Assembly (NCBI GenBank): GCA_010909165.1
Contig: MU008174.1
Span: 744,001 to 808,000, forward strand
Source of the DNA: Anthoceros angustus
Taxonomy: Eukaryota; Streptophyta; Anthocerotopsida; Anthocerotales; Anthocerotaceae
Direction: 5' to 3'
Length of the DNA: 64,000 nt
Shown: one piece after another, positions 46,987-57,870 of the stretch
How the letters are laid out: each line of letters starts with the position of its first letter
How positions within the stretch are numbered: the stretch's first letter is position 1
Program-made: the position numbers and the translations under genes
The notes under the pieces: generated by a model
Told to the model about the DNA's origin: nothing
The model's input: the letters and a program-made list of their open reading frames with translations, nothing else
Databases searched by the model: none

Positions 46987-48221
46987 TCAGCCGAAAAAGG
47001 CAGCATAACTAACCTTCACAGTCCTGGGCGGAGTGCCTGGTCTGGCAGAATTTTGGGTTCCATAGGCACCGAACTTTTGCTTTTTCTCTGCCGGCTTCAG
47101 AATTTGAAACGAGCACATAAGTGTGTCGTCCACACTCATCATAGCTCCAGCGTTGTCAAATTCGCCACAATAATTCGGTGCAGAGAAAATGGTGACGAGC
47201 TGCCTCTTAGCAAAAAATTCGTAGCCATCCTCCACCACCTGCATCACAAGTAACTTGTGTTGAACAAACCAGCAAGGCCTGAAATCCAAGGGAGCAGAGC
47301 AGCGAAATAGCACAGGTCCCCCACCTGGTGGGCTCGACAGATGAGATCCAAATCGTGCTTTTGAAGAAAGTCAGAAACGCTGTCACCACCAAAAGTATAT
47401 GATACCCCTCGATCATTGTCCCCCCAACCTTGCACTTCCTTATCAGGATCAGCCCACAGGAGATCGCACAATAGGCCTGTGTCCGGCACGTCTGTAGGTC
47501 GCGCTATTTTCTTTATCTGATCCAGGTTCTTCAGCTCAGGGGACAGTCCTCCATGCATGCACAGAATCTTCTCGTCAATCAGGGCAGCCACAGGCAAGCA
47601 GTTGAAACAATCTGTGAACGTCTTCCACAACCGGATATTAAATCTACGTTTGCATTCATCATAGAAGCCATATATTCGATTGATGGAAGCACATTCATGA
47701 TTGCCCCTCAGCAGAAAGAAATTCTCAGGGTACTTGATTTTGTAGGCGAGGAGTAGGCAGATTGTTTCTAGGCTCTGTTTCCCTCTGTCCACATAGTCTC
47801 CCAAAAACAAGTAGTTTGCTTCCGGCGGAAACCCTCCGTACTCAAACAGCCTCAACAGGTCAGAGTACTGGCCATGTATGTCCCCTGCCCATGCAAACAA
47901 GCCTGCCGTCAGCCGCAATTCTATCCACATTGCAAACCCTCACCCCACGCACAAGACGCCACGCCACACCACACCACACCAAACCCCCGCCCCAAGCCCT
48001 CCCCGCACTCCCAAACCCCGGCCGGCAATTCCACCACACGCACCGCAGATCTTGATAGGCGCTTCCAGCTCCAGCAGATTAGGCTGCGCCAAGAAGATCT
48101 CCTTCGACGCCAGACACAGCTGCCGGATCTCCGCCTCCGAGAGCTGCACCTGCTTGCCGGGCCGCCCACTGCGCACGTCCAGCAGGCGCGCGATGATGTC
48201 GTCGAGTGTGCCGCTGTCCAT
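46987..48221 (-). CDS. TOPP: type-1 serine/threonine protein phosphatase catalytic subunit (TOPP family)
   Basis: Three exons, 48221-48044, 47884-47325 and 47238-46987, give 329 aa, the usual plant PP1 length. The metallophosphatase signature is complete: GDIHGQ (60-65), GDYVDRG (88-94) and RGNHE (119-123), followed by the LCMHGG and [10 protein letters not shown] segments that carry later metal ligands and the region facing the substrate groove. The N terminus contains the plant block [15 protein letters not shown]. The C-terminal tail is short and ends in SYAAFFG. PP1 dephosphorylates Ser/Thr residues in nucleus and cytoplasm, with specificity set by regulatory subunits binding RVxF and other grooves. 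The ATG at 48221 was chosen from the family start. The intron 1 region is GC-rich and C-rich. Confidence 0.95.
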
Positions 48222-49095
48222 GGGCCTCAGCAGCGGCCGTTCCGCCCGCTGCCGCACCAAACCCGCCCCGCACGCTCTCCACACCACCACCAGCCACACT
48301 CCCACCACCTCTCTTCTCCGCTCCGCTTAGAGCCCCTCCGCCACCTCCGCTCCCACCTCCTTCAGGCTCCGCCCTCGCCGATCTGCGCCCGGCCCGGCCT
48401 CGCACCCCAGCCCCGCAGCAGAGGCGGCAGCAACGGCAGCACAGCAAGCGCCCGCGCCAGCCAGACAGCCAGCCCCCACGCCACCAGGCTTCAGGCAACG
48501 GCGCGAGAGCAGAAGGGAAGGGAAAGGGACGAGGGAGAGGCCCCGGGAGGGAAAAGCAGAGCGCGGCGAACAACGGCCTTACTAAGGAAGGCTAGGGTAG
48601 TGGTGACGGGAGACGGGCGACTGGCGAGGGGCGACGGGCGACGGGCGACGGGCGACGGGCGACGGGCGACCGGACACGACAGGCATTGCGCTGCTCGGGG
48701 ACGACGGGCCCCCGTCACAGCGGTTAGCTTTATCCGGCGGGATATGTTCTCGCGCATCAGGCTAACCGCCGGGACAGGCAGGCGGCGGGAGAGGGGCACA
48801 AATTTTGACTCGCCTGGCTTCCTGGCTTTTCAAAATGGGGAACATGAAGGCGTGGTACGGCTGGCGGGCTCGTGGGCGCTAATTAAGCTGGATCAATCGG
48901 GCTAAAAAAAGGCCTCAACAGCTGTGTCCCCAGGTGGCCTTCCCGGACTTGACGGCGGGTCAACAGTGACCGGCCTGCCACTCCCTGACGCCCTGTCGCC
49001 CTGTCGCCCTTTCGCCATTTATGAGATATTTTTTTATCACACACTACGTCCACCTTCGCTCACCACGTCGGCGGCGATTATAGCTAAGATAGTAA
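48222..49095. promoter_or_regulatory. GC-rich upstream region of the PP1 gene
   Basis: Strongly GC-rich to about 48870. It contains a 7-bp array (gcgacgg, about 5.7 copies, 48631-48670). It also holds a perfect 9-bp inverted repeat, gcggttagc at 48720-48728 and gctaaccgc at 48761-48769. The long plus-strand open frame here is antisense to the PP1 exon and GC-driven. It probably contains the PP1 promoter and leader. Confidence 0.45.
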
Positions 49096-49096
49096 A

Positions 49097-49166
49097 ACTT
49101 GTCTACCTACCTATGCAGGCCAAGGAAGGAGACTTGTCTACCTACCTATGCAAGCCAAGGAAGGAG
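49097..49166. repeat. 35-bp tandem duplication
   Basis: Two copies of a 35-bp unit (acttgtctacctacctatgc then a[ag]gccaaggaaggag) at 49097-49131 and 49132-49166, differing at one base. Confidence 0.9.
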
Positions 49167-49295
49167 ACTTGAGGAGGGCGGGGATGATTTAAAAGGAAAA
49201 ATTTAGGGATAGTTTAAATAGTTAGAGTTTTGGAGTCATTTTTTTATCGTATCTTAAAAAAGAATCTTGAAATGAAAGCACGTTGTGTTTTGAAA

Positions 49296-49631
49296 GGATT
49301 CTAATTGGACTTTTTTTTCTTTTACAAGATATATGAAATTTTATGAAAATTAAAATATGTGACCAATCTTGGACTAAGGAACAAAATAGACCACAACAAG
49401 GATGCATCCACCATGGCACCTGCTAGGAATGTGAAGACGAGAGACTTCCACAAGGCTTTCCAGGATTCTAATTGGACTTTTTGTTTTCTTTCGCAAGATA
49501 TATGAAATTTTATGAAAATTAAAATATGTAACCAATCTTGGACTAAGGAACAAAATAGACCACAACAAGGATGCATCCACCATGGCACCTGCTAGGAATG
49601 TGAAAATGAGAGACTTCCACAAGGCTTTCCA
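49296..49631. repeat. 167-bp tandem duplication
   Basis: Two nearly identical copies, 49296-49462 and 49463-49631, both starting ggattctaattggac and ending near caaggctttcca. Only a handful of differences are seen, so the duplication is recent. The open frames across it are short and antisense. Confidence 0.9.
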
Positions 49632-49989
49632 ACCACTGCGTTTTGGCCTAGAATATCACCGAAGGCGATGGATGGGCGAAACTCCTTATTACAATTGACT
49701 TGGGCCTTGGAGAGGCACTCAAGTTAAAATTTATAGTTGATACAAGAGGTCAACCCAAACACATCATGCAGCCAAAGCCTGGTCTATGGAGTGGCTTTAG
49801 GTCGATTCTCGAAATTTTTGAGAACTTGCACCAACTATTGTAGATATCCACGTCCCGGCAAATAAGCCATTACACAAAGCTGATACATATTCACTGAAGA
49901 TTCAAATCTTAACGTGCAGGAGCGTCCACATGAAACAATTGTTTTATCTCCAACGGATTGTTTCGCCAACGCCATACCTTCCTGTCAAA

Positions 49990-51480
49990 CATCTACCATG
50001 GCAGACGTCTCACCGAGGACACAAAGGCACTCTAACGCTCAGCCTCCGGAGGCAACAACCCCCACAGAGCGCAACCCTTCACCACCATCTTCAACAAAAA
50101 AATCCTCGCTAGCGGATCAACAAATCTTGAAGGCAACTTTCGCAACAAGTATTAGGTAGCGAAGGAAGTAGAACTATTTTAAACTCGACGACTGATATAA
50201 GTTACATTTTTTCAAGAGTAATGTTTGAAGTAAGTAGATTTTTTCAAATTTCTAATTCTAATATTATGAAAGCAGCATAAGATTTAGGTCCAATATACTT
50301 ATTTCTCCGCAATGACTCTGAGGAGTCTCTAAATGGGTTCCGTACATCGGAGTGCGCCGTGTTAATATGGCATTATAAGACAACCCGCAATTTCCTTAAT
50401 GGAGCAAAGAAAGCTTTCCCGTGTCGTATCAAAAACATAATTGAAACGCCGCGAGATTTTATATTGCGATCCATTGAAAAGAACAAACTATGGAACATAG
50501 ATCACCGAATTTGTTTGAACACATTACTGAACCTACAAAAATAAGCCCTGCACTAGTAGAATAGATGTGTTTTTACTAAATTTTAAAAAAACGTTAAAGA
50601 AAAAATTTTCAAAGCCTTCTAAACATATAATTCACTACTAGTCAAACTCTTTTGTAAAGTGCATGGGCTTTCCTCATGCACTAGTCCCAACAATAACTAC
50701 ACAATCTTCCCTAGGAACTTGTACAACTTTGTGCTTGTGTCCACAACCCCATGTCCCTGTGTCTTGTGTACGTATCTATATCATTCACATTTCATATAGC
50801 AACCAGAGTTTCAGTTATGGACTTAAGCAAAATCGAGTCTTCTGCTTTCCACAACCAGAGTAATCATTGGTCAATATCTAACCTAATTAGGGTCAAGTCA
50901 AATGGTAGGTCAATGTCAAGCTCCCAAGCTTTACTAAACTCTACAAAAGCAGATGTCTCACTGAGGACTCAAAGTTGCTTCCACACTCAGCCCACGGAGC
51001 TCAACTCGTTACCGCCATCTACAACCAGAAAAATTCACAAGCGGATTGCCAAATCTTCTAGGTAGCTTTCGCCAAAAGTATTAGCTAAAGGAGGAAGTAG
51101 AGCTATTTTTAAAGCAATGACAAACGTGCATTATATTTTTTTCAGCAGCAATGCTTATAGCAGGCAGGTTTTTTTCAAATTCCTAATTCTAATATTATAA
51201 AAGCATCATGAAGTTTTGGTCTTATGGAGCTTGTTTCTCCATTGTGATTCTTGAAGTCTTCGTTAGGTTCCAAGAATCAGAGCGTGCCGTGGTGATATGG
51301 CACAAAAAGACAATACCCAATTTGCTTGATAGAGAAAATAAAGTTTCTCTATGCCATATCTGAAGCATAATTGAAATGCTGCGAGATTTTATATTGGGAT
51401 CTATCAAAAAGAACAAATCGTGGAACACAGGTCGCCGACTTGTTTGAACACATTGTTGATCTACAAAGGATAAGCCCCGT
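49990..51480 (+). repeat. diverged direct duplication of a decayed, possibly once coding segment
   Basis: A block of about 550 bp at 49995-50550 is repeated at about 50945-51480. Conserved patches include atttctaattctaatattat, gcgagattttatattg[cg]gat and the sequence around gaacaaa. In a shared frame both copies read alike (TSECAVLIWHYKTTRNFL then RDFILRSIEKNKLWN against ESERAVVIWHKKTIPNLL then RDFILGSIKKNKSWN), but the second copy has stops. I do not recognise the peptide; it may be a transposon remnant. Confidence 0.6.
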
Positions 51481-51678
51481 CTTTCAATGACTATTCACAA
51501 GTAAACAAAGGTAAAGTGCTAAATACGCAATATAGTTTTGGAAATTACATATCATTGATGTGCACTAGAGCAATGTCGACTCCTCCCATCACCATTTTCT
51601 TGATTACGAGACTATCTTGGGACCAAAGTTTAACCCATCAAGTAATCTTGACCAAAAAGGATGAGCAGAATGGGCGTA

Positions 51679-51812
51679 TGACTTTATGGATTCTATGATT
51701 GTGGTGCTCACATTTTGCTACGCTATGTATTCTCCAGTCTAGGTTTGACTTTATGGATTCTATGATTGTGGTGCTCACATTTTGCTACGCTATGTATTCT
51801 CCAGTCTAGGTT
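51679..51812. repeat. 67-bp tandem duplication
   Basis: Two apparently identical copies, 51679-51745 and 51746-51812, each starting tgactttatggattctatga. A very recent duplication. Confidence 0.9.
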
Positions 51813-52546
51813 TTTTATTGATTCGCCTGCGACAAAGATTGTTTTTAGAGAAATATTACTACTTTATAAATTAAAAAAGTTCCACACCAAGCCTGGAACG
51901 TGAAAATAGGCTGAAAAGAAAAGGGGTCATGAGGGGAGGTGGACACACCATCTCCAGCCGAGAATCGGTATGAATGCCTATTCAATGAATGTGGATAAAC
52001 CACCTGCAGCGGAGAATCGGCATGAAATGCCTTTTCAATGATGAAATATCACACCCACGTCGGAAGATGCAAGAAATCGATCCGGAACTACGAGGAGAAG
52101 TAAAGACTTTCACGAAGGAAGGCGACACTGAGGTCAGACGTGAAAACCATTTATTCCACTTCTCTTACTAGATACCCAAAAAAACTGTTCGAACATTTTT
52201 TGATCGGATATGACAAAAATATTTCACACCTGCTGCAAATTAATCCTCATCTAGTTTAGGATCAAAGTCACACCGCCACGGTGTGAAGAAAGCTAGCAAG
52301 ATGTCGATTTGGCCTGGCACCCAAACCATTGTTTCACGGAGCTTTGGGCCCAACAACATTGTTTAGCAGAATTATACAAAATCAGATGGTTAGGCGGCCG
52401 CAAGACCTTCCACTTCGTGATCGGCTTTGGGAAACACAGTGCACACAGTCTCCGAGTTATCTGGTGAGACCTGTACAGGACAACCGACAGAACTCCGCAC
52501 AAAGCCAGCAAATGAACTAGAAGACCGCCCAAAAAAATGTGGTTAG
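51813..52546. other. spacer downstream of LEUNIG
   Basis: Contains two imperfect copies of a segment around gagaatcgg[tc]atgaa (about 51960 and 52013) and otherwise nothing recognisable. The right end is presumably the LEUNIG 3' UTR. Confidence 0.4.
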
Positions 52547-55500
52547 TTATTTCCACAGCTTCACACATTTGTCATGGCTGGCTGAAGCAACCATGCCAGT
52601 TGCTTGAGACTGCGCAAGAGCTGCAATGAGTCCTTCATGTGCCGAGACAGTCATACTCTTGTTCTCTAGCATATTCCACAACTCCAAAGACTGCAGAGAG
52701 ACACCACGATTAGACAAGAACGATGTTGCACATCTAACGATAAGGATCGCGACAAGAGTTCATCACGAGGTGCATACCTGATAACATCCGATGACTAGAA
52801 GCGAAGGGTAGTTTGGATGGAAAACACATGAGTGGAACTTGTTCCCATTGCTGCACAGCTCATGGATGCAGTCTCCATCACTGCCATTTATCGACCAAAC
52901 TCTAACAGAATCTTCACTAACAGAGGCCACATAGTCGCCCGTGGCATCCCAGCACACTGAATGCACCGGTTTGGTATGTCTCTGCATTGCAATGAAAATA
53001 TCAACATGATTGCATGTGTCTCGAGATGGGATTGCCAAAGGAACCATGAACAAAACCAGCCAGTACCTGCAAGGTGTGCACCACAGTTTCTGATTCCACG
53101 TCGAAGATTGTGACTTTGTTTTCAGCAGCTGCTGCCAATAACCTCCCCACCCGAGGCTGGAATCTCATCTGTGACATCCCACCCTGCAATGCAAAAAATG
53201 TTAGTGACAGACGTCTGATAAGGTCCAGGTCACAAGACTGCCAGTCAAACCGACCACGACGGCTAACATAACTTAGCTGCGCATTTGAAAAGCTGACGCA
53301 ACCAAGCTGAAATTGATGTGAACAGACCATGTGATGTAAGCAGCTCACCTTGAAAACTCTACTGCACACACCCTGGCCCACACTCCAGTACCGGATCTCA
53401 CTGTCAGCATCACAGGAGCATAGGAGGTCATCATTCTTCGGATGGAAATCAAGCGACATAACCGACGTTTGATGCCCCACGAAAGTTCGCAATGAGAATG
53501 TTGGCTGCAAGGGGTTCAAAGAGTCAGTATTACTTGTGTTAAAAAGTACATCTACTAACATTCATACCCACATGCAGTGACATCAATCTCAACATAGGAG
53601 GCCTAACTCTCAGCCGACCAGGTCGAGAAGGATTACTAACATTGTCCGCATCCCAGACCCTGACGGTCTTATCGAAGGATGAAGTTGCCAGACGTGTAGA
53701 ACCAGGACTAAACCTCACATCTGTTATCAGCGAAGAGTGCTCCTCCAGGGTACTCTTGAGGCTTAAAGTATCCATGTTCCATAAAACAGCCTACAGCCAG
53801 AAAAAAGGTGCACAAACTGATGTTCAGAGCGAGCACCAAGCATGAGCCAAAGCAAGAAGGAAATGACTAAAACAAATTGAGGTTAGGTCCACCAACTTCA
53901 AGCAATTAGACTAGAATACACATCAACATGAAAGCAGCACAACCTTCTTGTCATGTCCAGCACTGGCCAGCAACTTTCCGTCCGCAGAGAAATGACAACA
54001 AACAACCTTGCTGTTACTAGCCCGAAGGCAGCCAACTTCATTGAAAGAAAAGCCTGGTGATCATAACAAGAACACTTTCAAGACATCCTCCATGGACCAA
54101 GAGCGTATGCAATGTGACATGTAATGAAAGTGATAATTTCACAGCACCAAACCCGGCTTCTTGCAGACAACAAGGAAGAAGCAGGCTGAGAAAAATTAAA
54201 GTACATCACCTAACTCCATCCAAGAGATTAAACCCAGCAATAATAGACTACAGAAGGTCTGGACCACAATCATGACCTTTCGTAACATCTACACTGTGAC
54301 CAGCCGGACTCCGCTTGCTGCTACCAAAGAGTGATTCCCGAGCATCTGTCTCTTCATGGGAGAGGAATGACTCCACATTATCATCTAACGATCCATCCTC
54401 GAAACGGTCCATGTCCACCTGAAATTCAAACGGGTTGCATACATTAGAGAGCGTAGTACAGCGGGAAAGGAGAAGGGATCAGCAACTGTTTCACATGGCG
54501 GCAAAGCCTTACCAGCTGATTTGGTGAAGTGAGAGTGCCTGTTCCATCAGAACCATACATCATCAAAGGCTTGGATATGCTACCACTATGTTGCAAACCA
54601 GCCATTGACATCACATCTCCGGGTGTATGAGTAGAGGGTGTTGAAGGGGCTGAATTAGGAGAGGGACCAGCTGTGTTGGCAGTTCCGGTGCTGTTTGCCG
54701 GTCCAGATGACGATGCAGGCTGCTTTCTTTTCCTTCCCCCTGGTTGGTTTTTACTGGCAGCCTACACACATAATACAACGGGCCTAAATCAGGTGACAGG
54801 AGTTTCCAACTAATCCGTCTTACACCACAATTGTCTCAGGGTTTACCTTTCCGGTGCCAGTACTGTTAGTGCTAGGACTTGGCTCCAGTGAACCATAAAG
54901 CTGCTCATTCGGCCGGAATGAGTTTGACATATTACCATCAACAGCCACTCCACCAACTGCTCCAAGTCTATCCTGTTGCTGCTGCTGAGGAGTGGCAGGC
55001 TGCTGCTGTTGTTGAGGCTGTTGCTGCTGCTGCTGCTGCTGCTGCTGATGGCTTCCAGGTTGGTGCTGCTGTTGCTGCTGCTGTTGTTGTTGGTGCATTT
55101 GAAGTTTCATCTGTCATCAAATACAGGGCAGGCCACAGGGTGAAGTACATGTTAACCCCATTTCCACCAATGCTCCTCATTGCTCATGACTTCGATGAAG
55201 TCATGAGCAATGAATTCATCGAGGTGAATTAGAGACAAATGAAAGTTGACTCAGCTGTCTCAGTGACTTGTCCTTGGAAGTTTACCTTCAACATGACCTC
55301 TGCCTCTTGTGAACTCCCTCGTGGTAGAGGAGAATTAGCTTGTAAAGGAGAGCCTACACCTTGAGACAAGTCACTGCCAGTGGACTGAACATCTTTGCCA
55401 AGCCCTCGGCCCAGAAGTACTCTGTATCTTCGAGGGTCCATCTGATCAAGGGGAGAGCCAGATGATGCGATGTTCCCAGCTTGAGCCTGTTGTAGAACTA

Positions 55501-57022
55501 GCTGCTGCTGCTGGGGTGACATGTTCTGAAACTGCTGGTAAGGCTGCATGTTGTACGATTTCTGTTGAACCAAACCTGATCCCAAACTTGGCCTAAATTG
55601 ATCAAGAGCCTACAATCCATCCCAAATAGCATCAAAACACTACATCCTGATAGATGCTCAATGCGAAGATGCCAGAGCCAGCAGGATAGAAGAACAGACA
55701 GAGCACACACAACTGAGGACCTTAAACCATACACACATCCTGCCAACATGATTTGCCACTAACGACGTTCCACGGCATGAAAACCAAATCGCAAAAAATG
55801 ACTCCAACTAAATTCTCTATGATCTTGCTTGTAGGTCAAGGAGACATACATTGAGCGGCCATCCTTTCAAAGGTGGATTCACGCCTGTTGAGACAGAAAT
55901 GGTACAAGGGTCATACTTAAAGGCAACCTTCACCTGAAGAAGGAAAACTGGGAACTAACGGAGGAACTAGTAAACACCTGGGCTCAGTAGGCTAGCTTTT
56001 GTATGCCCAACTCCACCCACAGCAAACAGGGCTGGGTCAGGAGCGGGAGACCTTTGGTTCAACAGATTCACATCACCTTTTGAATCCTGTCCACACAAAA
56101 ACAATCCAGCTCAGTCACAGACCAGCTGGCTTGACTCTGAGGAAACACAAGGAGTCCTGTGATGTATCACCTGCGACGCTCCAGATAGCTGATGTGAACG
56201 GGCTTGGACCTGCTGTAATGCTGCTGTAGCATTGCCAGCACCACCTGGTAGGGGCCTGAGAATTCAAAGTCCAAGATCAACAGAGCACCAGCATCCAGAC
56301 AATGACAATACACATGCAACTGGTCGACTTTACAGATGACATTTTGGCACTCTGTCCAGTTGTGCGTAACAAACAACTGAAACACTCCCTTTAAAGATAC
56401 TGGACCAAAAGGACAGGTGATATCACGCGATCATACCTCTGCAATAGACAGTCACAACATCACAGTGAGCAATCAAAATTACAAGCCACCGGCAGCTGAA
56501 ACCAGCGCCACAAAGAGCCTAGTGCTACCAAGTGCTGAGCTACAAGCTTTTCTTACTCACCTTCATGGCTGGGTCATCAAGAGTGTCCCTTGGATGCTTC
56601 AGACGCTCTTCATAAATCTTAGTCGCCAGGGCATTTGCAGTTGGTTGCGACAGGCGCATGGCATCAGCATTCAGACCGTTGGCAGACCCATTGAGGCCAA
56701 GGTGAGACACATCTCGTCTCTGCTGATGAGCCTGCCGCTGCAGCATTTGTATCTGCAACTGTTGCTGCAGCTGCTGCTGATGCTGTGCTGATGCAACCGC
56801 CTGCTGCTGCTGATGCTGCACTTGCTGCTGCTGTTGAGCCTGTTGCTGCTGCTGAGCCTGCTGTTGCTGCTGCTGCTGCTGCTGCTGCTGAACCACTTGC
56901 TGCTGCTGGACCACCTGCTGCTGTTGCACCTGCTGCTGCTGCTGCTGCTGTGCAGACTGCTGCGGCTGCTGTTGCTGCTGTGCTACTGCCTGCTGCTGGG
57001 CCGTCTGCTGCTGCTGTTGCTG

Positions 57023-57097
<75 letters not shown>

Positions 57098-57870
57098 TTG
57101 CTCTCGAGCTTTCAATTGCTGCGTCTGCAGTGACTAAACCGGTAAGCCTCCGTCCAGTCCCCTCACACCTCCACCCCAAACCAAACTAAACCAAAATACT
57201 CACCTCTATGTACGAGGCGGCAACCTCAGAATGCTTTTCGTTGGTCCGGGCAATGAAAATGTCCCAAAACACAGACCACCACTCGAACAAGAACCCGCCT
57301 GGTGCATCTATAGCTGCAAACACGCAACACAATCCCTCGAGTAACCACCCAGCTAAAACCACAACAAGGAGAAACTTTTCCACCCAACGGCACCCGATTC
57401 TCACCAACGGGATCCGAGGACACCTTCCCTTCATTCAGGAAGGCCTTGGCCGACGCCTGCAAATTCTTCTTCACTAAATAGTCGTATATGTACACGTCCA
57501 GCCTACACGCAGCAGAGCACTGAATGGGTCACAACCCTGACCACTCCACCACTCCCCCCGGGGCAGCTACAAGCCCACCACACACGCACACTTCCACCCC
57601 ACGGCTCAGCCCCGCACCCCAACACAACGCACTATCGCCAATCCCGCACCCGAGCTCACACACGCACAGCGCAACGGCGCCGGCGCCCGCGCACTCACAC
57701 CCACAAACACAAACCCACAAAAACCCACAAGCGGGCCACAAGCGAGCCGACGGCAATCCTGCGGCCCGAGCTGAGCACAGCTCGGAGCAGATGGGCAGGG
57801 GCTCGGAGAAGAGGAGACGGCGGGGAGAAGAGACTAACATTTTGTCCGCCTCCCAATTGCTCTGCGCCAT
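52547..57870 (-). CDS. LUG: LEUNIG-type Groucho/Tup1-like transcriptional co-repressor
   Basis: Eighteen exons give 976 aa in frame. Exon starts (minus): 57870, 57502, 57313, 57124, 56438, 56255, 56086, 55884, 55609, 55110, 54761, 54418, 54053, 53790, 53504, 53183, 52981, 52690; end 52547. The N terminus ([48 protein letters not shown]) is the LisH/LUFS domain that binds SEUSS-type adaptors. Residues about 80-270 are extremely Gln-rich, including one run of roughly 27 Gln, and a second Gln-rich block lies in exon 10. A Ser/Pro/Thr linker with GRKRKQP, a likely nuclear signal, precedes seven-blade-type WD40 repeats (about 690-976; [51 protein letters not shown] end). The family represses transcription in the nucleus by recruiting histone deacetylase and Mediator. 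The 38-nt exon 5 is my least certain call. Confidence 0.95.

Noticed and set aside
47874-48905. 343-codon plus-strand open frame
   Set aside because: It is antisense to PP1 exon 1 and runs on through GC-rich repeats; Pro/Arg/Ser composition is typical of a GC-driven frame.
56785-57189. Poly-Ala and poly-Leu open frames on the plus strand
   Set aside because: Other frames of the CAG/CAA tract in LEUNIG, which is clearly coded on the minus strand as polyglutamine.
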